Below, in pieces: positions 15,574 through 23,251 of a stretch of 23,786 bases of DNA. The DNA comes from an uncultured Geobacteraceae bacterium (lineage in GTDB: Bacteria > Desulfobacterota > Desulfuromonadia > Geobacterales > Pseudopelobacteraceae): NCBI GenBank assembly GCA_903879825.1, contig CAIRND010000081.1, positions 1 to 23,786 of the forward strand, given 5' to 3'. A program made the position numbers and the translations under genes. The notes beneath the pieces were generated by a model. The model had not been told where the DNA came from. It did not search any database and worked only from the letters and a program-made list of their open reading frames with translations. Numbering within the stretch: position 1 is the stretch's first letter; each line of letters opens with the position of its first letter.

Positions 15574-18500
15574 TGTCAAGCACCTCACGTATTTTCATTA
15601 GCAACTCTTTTGGAGTAAAGGGTTTGGGAAGATAATTCATCCATTCTTCCACTCTACCCTGACTAACGACAACATCTTTTGCGTAGCCACTGCAAAAGAG
15701 TACCCGCATGTCCGGAACAATCGCCAGGATGGCATCATGCACTTCACGACCGTTCATTTTCGGCATTATAACATCAAGTATTACCAGGCTGATCCGATCA
15801 CTCTGTTCACGAAACTTACTCAGCGCATCATCTCCATCAACCGCCTCAATAACAGAATAGCCGAATTCTTCCAGAATTTCCCTGCCAAGCATGCGGGTCG
15901 TTTCGTTGTCTTCTGCAAGCAGAATAAAGCTTTTCCCCTGAACATCCTCAGCCGTCTCCTCCGCTTTATTAGCAGTACTGCCAAGAATTGAATCCAGTTG
16001 CGGCAGAAAAACCTGGAAAATCGTGCCAAAACCGATGGTACTGTGGCAGACTATATAGCCGTTATGTTCCTTGATTATACCATAGACAATTGACAGGCCC
16101 AAGCCGGTGCCCTTTCCCATCTCCTTCGTGGTGTAAAATGGCTCGAAGATATGTTTCACTGTTTCTTCATCTATGCCTTCGCCACTGTCGGTGAATGTAA
16201 GGAGGGCATATTTGCCCGGCCTGCCAAAACCCCTGGCCAAAACGAAATCAGAATCAATGGTGAGATTTTCAGTTGTGACAACAATCGATCCACCGTGAGG
16301 TAGTGCATCACGCGCATTGGTTGCCAGATTCATCAGCACCTGTTCAATCTGGCCACTGTCGACCAATACCGGTAAGCCACCACGTTCAAGGTTTATTTCG
16401 AGATGAATATTATCGCTCAGTAGCCGTAACAACAGTTGATGGACCCGGTTTATTATTTCATTCAGATCGACAACAACAGGGTTCGTTGTCTGCTTACGGC
16501 TAAAAGCCAGCAACCCCTGAGTAAGGCTTGCGCCACGCTCTGCAGTTGCAGCAATCTGTTCGGCATTCTTTTTTAATGGGCTGCCATCGGGGAGCTTGAT
16601 CTGCATAATGCTGGCATAGCCAACAATGGCCGTCAGGATATTATTAAAGTCGTGGGCGATACCACCCGCCAGCTGTCCAATTGCATCCATTTTTTGGGAA
16701 TGCCGCAGTTGTCCCTCCAGCTGTTTCCGCTCAGTGACATCCTCTTTGATGGCGATAAAATGTGTTATCACATCGTTGCTGTCTCTGATGGGTGCAATCA
16801 AAGCCTGCTCCCAATAAAGATCTCCATCTTTTTTACGGTTATGAAATTCACCTCGCCACTCCCCACCGGCGAGAATGGTGCCCCACAATTGCCGGTACTC
16901 CTCACTACTGGTTTCCCCCGTTTTGAGGATACTGGGATTTTGTCCGACCGCTTCTGCAAAGGAGTAGCCGGTCAACTCAGTGAAATGTGGGTTGACATAC
17001 TCAATGACGCCGGAGGCATTGGTAATCAAAATAGATGCGGGATTCTGCTCAACCGCTACCGATAGTTTGCGCAAGTGTTCTTCGGCCTTTATTCGTGCAG
17101 CCAGTTCGCGTTGTGATTCGTCATTCAATCGGGCATTTTCAAGGGCCAGAGACGCCAGTTCACCAAACTGGACAAGCAGTTCAAGTTGTTCATCACTTAA
17201 AATGACACCTTCATCAACAAATGCAACACCAAGAACCCCTACCATCTCTTCACCGGATTTAAGCGGCACTCCCGCCATGGCTTTCAGTACATCCCGATCC
17301 GGGTCAGGCAGGCGACCTTCCCAGCGGCTGTAATCATCGATATGGAACAGTTTCCCCGTATCCCATATCCGTCCGGCCATACCCTGCCCCGGCCTGATCG
17401 GATAATGAACAAGATTATTATAGATTCCGCTCTGAAACACCATATCCATTTCGGTACCGGAAGCATTTTTAAGATACACATAGCAATGTTCGGTTCCAAC
17501 CAGACCACCGGCGCGAACAACTATTGTCTGCAATAGATCCGTGACATCGAGCCGTTTGATCAGGCCCAGTGTCGTTTCGTGCAAAGCCTGCAGGTATTCA
17601 TTCTGACGCTGCAGCTGTTTATCGGCCCGTTCATATCTCTCCAGGTCGTTTTCCAGCGTACTTCGCTGAAAATCACTTTCTCGGACAAGATCATTAAATG
17701 CGCACTCCAACGTTGCTATTTCATTACCCTCATGCGCAGGATCCACGCGATTATCCCTTGTTTTACCCGCTAACTTTTCCACACGACTGGTAAGCTGGAT
17801 AATTGGTGCCGTCAGGCTGTTCAAATAGTGGCGCATAAACAAGAACAGGGTTAACGAGAACAATGGCAAGGCAATCAAAAAGATACTTCTGACCCGTTTT
17901 ACCGGTTGATACGCTTCAGAAAGAGGGAAATTTGCGCCGATGATCCACGTTTTAGACTTGAGCCGTTTAAAAGCAGCAAGAGCCTTAAGATCACGTGAAT
18001 TAGCCGTTTCTCCCGCACCTTCAAATCCGTTTATGGCACGATCAAAAAGCAGATTGGCCCCGACCGGAACATCCTGCTTCAATATACGGTTCGAATCGGG
18101 ATGTAAAATGATCGTCCTGCTGGCGTCAAAAAGGAATGTATAGCCGCTCCGACCGATCTTCCGGTGTCTGAGTCCTCCCAGAAAATTAGGCTGTAGCAGG
18201 TCGATACTGCCACCAAGCACCGCAAGGAGGTTGCCCTTGGCATCAAAAACGGGTGCCGTCATCATAATCGCGGGATGATGGTGAGATTGTGACGAAAAAT
18301 ACGGGTCTGATATGTACGGGGCTTTAGAAGCAAAGGTAATTTTCAAATAATCGCGGTAGGAAAAATCCTTCCCGGTACGGGAAACACCTAAAGGCAGTTC
18401 GGCTATGATTTGTCCGCGGGCATCAAACAGAAAAATCCCGTTATCAAAGTGCCAGCTTGATTCTGTTCGTTCCTGCAAAAATGAGTATGCTTTTTGAGGG

Positions 18501-18748
18501 TCTGAAATTAGATCGGGCGTGATTTTGCCGGCGAGCACGCACAATGTTTTGTGTGTATCAGCAAGTTTCTGATCCACTTCTTCAGCAAGGTTGGATACAA
18601 TCTGAAACTGTTGGTTGGAAATTGATTCTTTGATATACCCCTGCAGCATGAATTGAATAAAAAACAGCAGCAAGAACAATGATATCGACACAGCAAGCGG
18701 AAAAAGGAGGGTAACCTTCGTTTTAAGGGGAAACTGTTTCATCTTCAC
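15563..18748 (-). CDS. Hybrid sensor histidine kinase (dCache-HAMP-GAF-PAS-HisKA-HATPase-REC)
   Basis: A 1061-residue inner-membrane kinase. TM1 (about 12-36) and TM2 (about 286-310) flank a periplasmic dCache-type sensor, seen in FSYRDYLKITFASKAPYISD and the following GGSIDL. HAMP (about 310-365), GAF (about 400-550) and PAS (about 565-685) follow. HisKA carries GGIAHDFNNILTAI with predicted phospho-acceptor H699. The ATPase shows LMNLATNARDAL, FTDSGEGID and GKGTGLGLSIVYG. The receiver (about 935-1058) has D992 (VILDVIMP). Its PAS domain is about 60% identical by eye (71 of 118 positions) to the second PAS of the kinase at 1616, so the two share a recent module. It probably phosphorylates the overlapping HD-GYP regulator. 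The start could also be the ATG two codons later; the ribosome site is weak. Confidence 0.94.
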   Translation of the reverse strand: MKMKQFPLKTKVTLLFPLAVSISLFLLLFFIQFMLQGYIKESISNQQFQIVSNLAEEVDQKLADTHKTLCVLAGKITPDLISDPQKAYSFLQERTESSWHFDNGIFLFDARGQIIAELPLGVSRTGKDFSYRDYLKITFASKAPYISDPYFSSQSHHHPAIMMTAPVFDAKGNLLAVLGGSIDLLQPNFLGGLRHRKIGRSGYTFLFDASRTIILHPDSNRILKQDVPVGANLLFDRAINGFEGAGETANSRDLKALAAFKRLKSKTWIIGANFPLSEAYQPVKRVRSIFLIALPLFSLTLFLFMRHYLNSLTAPIIQLTSRVEKLAGKTRDNRVDPAHEGNEIATLECAFNDLVRESDFQRSTLENDLERYERADKQLQRQNEYLQALHETTLGLIKRLDVTDLLQTIVVRAGGLVGTEHCYVYLKNASGTEMDMVFQSGIYNNLVHYPIRPGQGMAGRIWDTGKLFHIDDYSRWEGRLPDPDRDVLKAMAGVPLKSGEEMVGVLGVAFVDEGVILSDEQLELLVQFGELASLALENARLNDESQRELAARIKAEEHLRKLSVAVEQNPASILITNASGVIEYVNPHFTELTGYSFAEAVGQNPSILKTGETSSEEYRQLWGTILAGGEWRGEFHNRKKDGDLYWEQALIAPIRDSNDVITHFIAIKEDVTERKQLEGQLRHSQKMDAIGQLAGGIAHDFNNILTAIVGYASIMQIKLPDGSPLKKNAEQIAATAERGASLTQGLLAFSRKQTTNPVVVDLNEIINRVHQLLLRLLSDNIHLEINLERGGLPVLVDSGQIEQVLMNLATNARDALPHGGSIVVTTENLTIDSDFVLARGFGRPGKYALLTFTDSGEGIDEETVKHIFEPFYTTKEMGKGTGLGLSIVYGIIKEHNGYIVCHSTIGFGTIFQVFLPQLDSILGSTANKAEETAEDVQGKSFILLAEDNETTRMLGREILEEFGYSVIEAVDGDDALSKFREQSDRISLVILDVIMPKMNGREVHDAILAIVPDMRVLFCSGYAKDVVVSQGRVEEWMNYLPKPFTPKELLMKIREVLDNDQ

Positions 18749-18829
18749 ACTCGTTAGATGTCGTGGCAGTTGACAAACGTGAGGGAGAAGATATCACAGT
18801 TTTCTGGAGTTCGTTATAGCGAATTTTAT

Positions 18830-18856
18830 TGCCGGGTGAAATAGTTCGCCCCGGCA
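18830..18856 (-). terminator. Stem-loop between receiver gene and hybrid kinase gene
   Basis: TGCCGGG (18830-18836) and CCCGGCA (18850-18856) pair perfectly around a 13-base loop. Read on the minus strand it follows the receiver gene by about 80 bases and precedes the kinase start by about 80 bases. It is followed by ATAAAATT rather than a clean T run. It could be a weak terminator, an attenuator or an mRNA stabiliser. The rest of 18749-18939 shows no clear site. Confidence 0.35.
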
Positions 18857-18939
18857 GGTAGTTTGATAAAAAGCGTGGATTGATGCGCGGTAACTGGATG
18901 CGGACGATTACGGACACGAGAAAAACTCTTACAGTCTCT

Positions 18940-19506
18940 TTAGCTGACTTTGTCGCCCGGTTCCAATAAATGTAACAATTCTGCAAGGTCGCCGTCGGTC
19001 AGGGATGACAGAAGCTCGGCACACTGTTTGTCCAGTATGAATTTACTGATGCCGGGGTATTTCTTTTCAATGTGCGGCAGCAGATCGGGTCGGTCATCAA
19101 GGCTTTTAATCGCATCCAGAACAGCCTGTTCCCTGTCGTACTTGAGTAACGCCTCCCGAACGACCTGTTTTATGTCGTCGTCATTCCATGGTTTCGTCAA
19201 GAAGCGGAATATCCCGCCATTATTAATCACGCTGATGGCTGATTCCAGGGACGCATGCCCCGTCAGCATGATACGCACCGTCTGGGGGTAGAGTGCCCGT
19301 GCCACGGCTAAAAACTCCGTACCCTGCATCTTTGCCATCCGCTCGTCCGAAATGACAACCTTGATCGGGCGTTCACCCAGCCGAACCAAGGCCTGCTCGC
19401 CGCTTAATTCGGTGAGTACCTCCCACGGTTCGCTACGCAGGGAACGATACAGGGATGAAAGGACTGATGGCTCATCATCGACAATCAGGATGGTGTCTTT
19501 ATTCAT
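18940..19506 (-). CDS. Stand-alone receiver protein with short helical tail
   Basis: A 188-residue protein. The receiver domain (about 4-122) has DDE at 10-12, predicted phospho-acceptor D54 (VVISDERM), T82 in LTGHA, and K105 in FRFLTKPW, the form common in RpfG/HupR-type receivers. Residues about 125-188 are charged and probably helical, with no recognised DNA-binding or enzymatic output domain. An AAGGAG ribosome site precedes the ATG. It could act as a phosphate sink, a relay protein between the hybrid kinase and another regulator, or by binding a partner through the tail. It lies between the AMIN-protein gene (118 bases upstream) and the kinase gene (191 bases downstream), all on the same strand. 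Confidence 0.88.
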   Translation of the reverse strand: MNKDTILIVDDEPSVLSSLYRSLRSEPWEVLTELSGEQALVRLGERPIKVVISDERMAKMQGTEFLAVARALYPQTVRIMLTGHASLESAISVINNGGIFRFLTKPWNDDDIKQVVREALLKYDREQAVLDAIKSLDDRPDLLPHIEKKYPGISKFILDKQCAELLSSLTDGDLAELLHLLEPGDKVS

Positions 19507-19624
19507 GTGAGACTCCTTGTTAACAGCGATATATCAGCACCGTTAAAGATCGAGCAGGACTTATGTGCCAAAGCCCGACTCCAGTCGAGAAAAATTTACT
19601 CTGTACACATCGCCGATGAGGCGG

Positions 19625-20530
19625 TTACTTGAAGTTCAGCCGAAGGCCGCTATCACTCGTGGCAATTGTATGTGCAGGAAACCCGATCATGCTTGAATCA
19701 ACAACGATGCGAATATTTGTTGGTGTCACGCCAATGCGAATTTTTGCGACGCCAAACTTGTGTATAGCAACGGACCTCGTTTTCTGGTCTGTTTCCTGGC
19801 ACGCAATATCAATCACAAGTCGATCCGGTCCAGACAATCGCATGGTTTTGTATTCAGTGACTGGTTGGTTGGCGTGTATTTCAATATGCGATGTCCCCAA
19901 AACAACTTTTCCGATTTTTAATGTTGAGGGTCGCTTTGTTGCAACTTCCGCAGGAACAACCGGTTCAAGTTTAGTGATTCGCTTCACTGGCGGAGATGCT
20001 GGTGCAGTCGTGCTGTTCGCCGCTGGTGCAGTCAACGAATTCAGCGGCGGGGCAGCAGCTGTTGCAGGAGGAACGGGCGCTGGCGTTGGCTCTGACTTTG
20101 GCTTTTGCTCCGATTTTATTTCTGGCTTATCAAGCGTTTTTTTGTGACCAAATGTTACTGCCAGATGTTTTTTATCTGAAGAGGCACTCACAGAGATGTC
20201 TAATTCAGAGACGAGATTAAAGGTGATTCTACTGATAGCAACGTCTGAAATCTGGACGGTATCAATGCTAATATTTGTAATCGCACCTTTATTGACGACA
20301 ATGAGAGGTTCAATTTTTTCAGGATCGGCCCCGGCGATATCAACGATTGCCATCGAGTGGCCCGGGACCTTGTAATAGGTATATGTCATCGCACTGTCGC
20401 AGGAAATGTTAATTGATACGTCATTCCCGTTAATTACCGGCTTGACCTCAAGCAATTCTGAGGCAGAAGCACCACAAATCATACACCCCAGCACAGTAAA
20501 AAAGATAATGGCTGAGAGAATTTTTTTCAT
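19625..20530 (-). CDS. Secreted protein with two AMIN-like domains
   Basis: A 301-residue protein with a signal peptide (MKKILSAIIFFTVLGC and a likely ASA cleavage site near residue 23). Two beta-rich AMIN-like domains, about 28-125 and 205-301, are separated by a linker rich in proline, alanine, lysine and threonine (about 128-200). The second domain has the family style of KTMRLSGPDRLVIDIACQ and IRIGVTPTNIRIVVD; the first has YYKVPGHSMAIVDIAGAD. AMIN domains in PilQ, AmiC and similar proteins are thought to localise proteins to the cell wall. No catalytic domain is attached. The ATG at 20530 has AAGGAG 9 bases away; the ATG at 20539 touches that site. It sits 22 bases after the TPR gene, so the two are probably one operon. 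Confidence 0.8.
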   Translation of the reverse strand: MKKILSAIIFFTVLGCMICGASASELLEVKPVINGNDVSINISCDSAMTYTYYKVPGHSMAIVDIAGADPEKIEPLIVVNKGAITNISIDTVQISDVAISRITFNLVSELDISVSASSDKKHLAVTFGHKKTLDKPEIKSEQKPKSEPTPAPVPPATAAAPPLNSLTAPAANSTTAPASPPVKRITKLEPVVPAEVATKRPSTLKIGKVVLGTSHIEIHANQPVTEYKTMRLSGPDRLVIDIACQETDQKTRSVAIHKFGVAKIRIGVTPTNIRIVVDSSMIGFPAHTIATSDSGLRLNFK

Positions 20531-20552
20531 AAACGACATCTCCTTAAGTGGC

Positions 20553-22412
20553 TTAAAAGTTTTTCAAATCTTCATCTGAAAAATCAAGCGATTCCTGCGT
20601 ATTGTCCGTGTTAAGGCGTGAACTGATATCTCTGAAACCACCAGGATGTGCGGCATTTACTTCGTTCAGCAGAGTACGTGCCTCTTCTTTTCTCCCTGCA
20701 GCTTCATATCCCGAAGCCAACTCATATTTTACTGCGCACATTTCCCGTTCGTCTAAACCCGGCTGTAGCAGAGATTGTAGCAGAGCAATTGATTTATCTA
20801 TTTCACCGTGATCTCTCAGACATGCACCCTGCATAGTCAGGCACTCTACCCGTCGTGCCGGATCGAGTGAAGCCTGGCGGAACTCATTGATAGCTTCATC
20901 GTATAAACCCATCTCTTTAAAGGCCTGACCCAAATCAAAGTGGGACTGAGCATCTGAGTTTTCCATTTCGTTACTGAATTTAACTCCGCGCGGAGTAGAG
21001 CCGATCGTATCGAACGCGTCCGCCCCAGAGTCAAGCGGGCTGTCAAAAACTGAAGCGGCACCTTCTTGCTGATCCGATGTACCGAAGGGGGCATCCAGGT
21101 CTATTTCAATTTCAATATCCTCATCATAGTGCGTGATTCCATCCGTGCTGGCATCGAATATATCAATTTCTGATATATCTGACTCATCCTCAAAAGGTAA
21201 GAACGCAGGTGCCAATGCCTGTTCAGGTGGGCACTCTTCGAAGAAAGACGAGTCGTCGACTTCGTCCGCTATCACAGAGAACTCAACTAATGAAGCCTCT
21301 GGCGGGTCCGGACTGGTGATGTCGCTCGGGGCAGGATCGGAAACAGAATTAAGTAACTGAAGCTTTGATGTAAGCGAACGGACCTCATATTCATTACCAC
21401 TGGCCGTTACAACCCTGAGGAGGCCTTCCAATACTCTGACATTGATCGGATCGATCTTGTCAAGGGTGTGATATATCTGCTCGAGTTGCGGCAGGCAACC
21501 GTGTGTAATGAGATGAGCTTCGTACAGATCAAGCAGCTCAACTGCTGCCCTCACGTCATTTTCACTCACAGCAGACGAGATAAGGCCGAGCATCGCTGTT
21601 GGTTCAGTGGGGAAAAATTTAAGATAATGCTGGTAGGCGATTTTTACCCGCTGTGGCTGTTCAAGCTGCTGATATGCCTGTACTACCAGATCCCAGGAAC
21701 GTTTGTTGCCAGGGTTACTGCGGAGAAGATTTTGGATACTGTCAATGGCCGTTGCTGCTTTGCCGTGGGTGACTTGATCGGTGAGTACTTCAAACATGAA
21801 TTCCGTCGTATCAGGAAAAAGCTGCTGAACGCGCGTACACACTTTTGCAAGAGCGACTTTATCTCCCCGCTCAATCAGTACAGAGGCTGCGGCCAGGAAT
21901 GCGGCGTGTGCAGCATCCTTATTGCCTGACTGAGCAGAGGCTTCAGCCCGTTTTATTAGTATCGGTATGTTTTGAGGGTCAATGTGATGCATTCTGTCAA
22001 GGATGTTACGTGCTTCTGTGTTATCACCCGTTTTTTCATAGAAGTCGAAGACAAGTTTGTATTCGGAAAGAGCATTTGCAACAAGCCCCTGTTTCTCATT
22101 TAATTCGGCAAGTATGAGCGATAATGAAATATCAGTTGGAAACAGTTTTTGCAGCTGTTTGTAGACCGCAATAGCCTTCATATAAAAACCGTTTTTGGAA
22201 AAATGAGCGCCGATGGTCTCAAGTTCTTTGCGGCCATCATCTACCCGACCGCATTTTATAAGCAGTTCGGCAAATTTTTGGCGCAGGCTGACAGTGGCAG
22301 GTTCCAATACCATGATCTGCTCATAGATCTTAGCGGCTTTGTCAAACTGACCGCGCAGAGCAAACTTTTGCGCTTCTTCAACCAGTTTTTCTTTTTTAGA
22401 GCCGACAGCCAT
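20553..22412 (-). CDS. TPR-repeat protein with acidic central linker
   Basis: A 619-residue protein without signal peptide or membrane segment, so probably cytoplasmic. The N-terminal two-thirds (about 8-370) is a run of helical TPR-type repeats, for example AQKFALRGQFDKAAKIYEQI and the 'YKQLQKLFPTD' unit. A low-complexity acidic linker (about 385-490), rich in D/E and S with DEDIEIEIDLDAP, joins it to a C-terminal TPR block (about 500-600) starting FDLGQAFKEMGLYDEAINEF. It ends in an acidic tail. TPR domains mediate protein binding; the partner is unknown. A GAGGAT site precedes the ATG. It begins the minus-strand set and is followed by the AMIN-protein gene. The pairing of a TPR protein with a secreted AMIN protein recalls envelope-assembly factors, but no specific function can be assigned. 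Confidence 0.82.
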   Translation of the reverse strand: MAVGSKKEKLVEEAQKFALRGQFDKAAKIYEQIMVLEPATVSLRQKFAELLIKCGRVDDGRKELETIGAHFSKNGFYMKAIAVYKQLQKLFPTDISLSLILAELNEKQGLVANALSEYKLVFDFYEKTGDNTEARNILDRMHHIDPQNIPILIKRAEASAQSGNKDAAHAAFLAAASVLIERGDKVALAKVCTRVQQLFPDTTEFMFEVLTDQVTHGKAATAIDSIQNLLRSNPGNKRSWDLVVQAYQQLEQPQRVKIAYQHYLKFFPTEPTAMLGLISSAVSENDVRAAVELLDLYEAHLITHGCLPQLEQIYHTLDKIDPINVRVLEGLLRVVTASGNEYEVRSLTSKLQLLNSVSDPAPSDITSPDPPEASLVEFSVIADEVDDSSFFEECPPEQALAPAFLPFEDESDISEIDIFDASTDGITHYDEDIEIEIDLDAPFGTSDQQEGAASVFDSPLDSGADAFDTIGSTPRGVKFSNEMENSDAQSHFDLGQAFKEMGLYDEAINEFRQASLDPARRVECLTMQGACLRDHGEIDKSIALLQSLLQPGLDEREMCAVKYELASGYEAAGRKEEARTLLNEVNAAHPGGFRDISSRLNTDNTQESLDFSDEDLKNF

Positions 22413-22474
22413 CGATATCCTCGAGTCAAAGCATCCGGTAACGAATCAAACCTTAGCACTTCTTAAATGTGTAA

Positions 22475-22503
22475 AAACTACTGTAACAGCAGCAGGTTGT
22501 CAA
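22475..22503 (-). promoter_or_regulatory. Predicted sigma-70 promoter for the TPR gene set
   Basis: On the minus strand TTGACA (22503-22498) is followed after 17 bases by TAGTTT (22480-22475). The -35 is perfect and the spacing ideal; the -10 keeps the conserved TA...T. The leader to the ATG at 22412 would be about 60 bases. Confidence 0.5.
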
Positions 22504-22507
22504 GCTT

Positions 22508-22532
22508 AATATCCTTATTATATTAGGATATT
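22508..22532. promoter_or_regulatory. Palindrome between divergent promoters, possible operator
   Basis: AATATCCT (22508-22515) and AGGATATT (22525-22532) are perfect inverted arms with a 9-base AT spacer. The site lies just upstream of the minus-strand -35 and about 27 bases before the forward -35, a position suited to a dimeric regulator. The similarity extends imperfectly into the flanking AAGCTT/CAAGGTT bases. No T run follows it, so a terminator is unlikely. Confidence 0.45.
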
Positions 22533-22558
22533 CAAGGTTTTAGTCGGCTTATTTTGCT

Positions 22559-22587
22559 TTGACATGATTCCAAAAAACCTTTACGGT
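22559..22587 (+). promoter_or_regulatory. Predicted sigma-70 promoter for the DedA gene
   Basis: TTGACA (22559-22564) is separated by 17 bases from TACGGT (22582-22587). The -35 is perfect, the -10 is weak but keeps TA...T. The DedA ATG follows at 22613, leaving a short leader that includes GAGG at 22601-22604. Confidence 0.4.
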
Positions 22588-22612
22588 GCAGCAACAATTT
22601 GAGGATAAAGTT

Positions 22613-23251
22613 ATGATACACGTCCAGCAGATCCTAAAAGAATATTTGGAGCTTCACGGCTATTGGGTACTTTTCATCGGGACATTTCTAGAGGGTGAAG
22701 CAATCCTGCTTCTGGCCGGTTTTCTTGCCTTTCGTGGCTACTTAGATGTTTTTGGCGTTATATGTACCGCATGGGCCGGTTCTTTCCTTGGAGACCAATG
22801 CTATTTCTATCTTGGGCGATTAAAGGGAAGGGGGTTACTCAAACGCTTCCACTCCATTGCCCGTAAGTTTCGGGAAGCCCTCAGGCTTATTGAAAAATAT
22901 GGCAATTTTGTGGCATTTATTTCCCGTTTCACCTATGGATTCAGAATAGTTCTCCCCATAATCCTCGGCATAACCAATCTTGCTCCGCGCACTTTTCTTT
23001 GGATCAATCTGATTAGTGCTCTCACGTGGTCGATTGTCTTTTCTTTGGGTGGCTATCTGTTTGGCAAAAGCGCGTCACTGGTATTTGATAATGTCAGCAA
23101 CTATGAGCATTATCTTGTGCTGGTTCTGTTTTGTTTTATTTTTCTGGCATGGTGTGTTCATGCCTATCACGTCTGGAAGCTTAAAAAGCCGGCCAGAGAA
23201 CGACTTGCACGAATACGGGCTCTACAAGCGCTCCGAAGGGTACCCTCTTGA
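22613..23251 (+). CDS. DedA/SNARE-associated family membrane protein
   Basis: A 212-residue polytopic inner-membrane protein. Family features are the N-terminal YWVLFIGTFLEGEAILLLAG, with acidic residues in a re-entrant segment, the FLGDQCYFYLGR segment, and the FISRFTYGFRIVLPIILG block with conserved arginines. Four to five hydrophobic stretches are visible, including the C-terminal segment LVLVLFCFIFLAWCV, followed by a basic tail. DedA proteins are linked to flippase-like recycling of lipid carriers and to membrane homeostasis. In a strain making Wzy-type polysaccharide a lipid-carrier role would be relevant, but the gene is 8 kb away and this is inference. The ATG at 22613 has GAGG 8 bases upstream; the GTG at 22586 is not supported. 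The stop overlaps the next gene's TTG start (TTGA). Confidence 0.88.
   Translation: MIHVQQILKEYLELHGYWVLFIGTFLEGEAILLLAGFLAFRGYLDVFGVICTAWAGSFLGDQCYFYLGRLKGRGLLKRFHSIARKFREALRLIEKYGNFVAFISRFTYGFRIVLPIILGITNLAPRTFLWINLISALTWSIVFSLGGYLFGKSASLVFDNVSNYEHYLVLVLFCFIFLAWCVHAYHVWKLKKPARERLARIRALQALRRVPS

Noticed and set aside
19576..19592. Small palindrome CGACT-CC-AGTCG after the AMIN-protein gene
   Set aside because: The loop would be only two bases and no T run follows in a useful direction, so a terminator call is not supported.
19577..19600. Sigma-54-like TTGGCAC...TGC on the minus strand upstream of the stand-alone receiver gene
   Set aside because: The GG to GC distance is two bases too long for a functional -24/-12 element.
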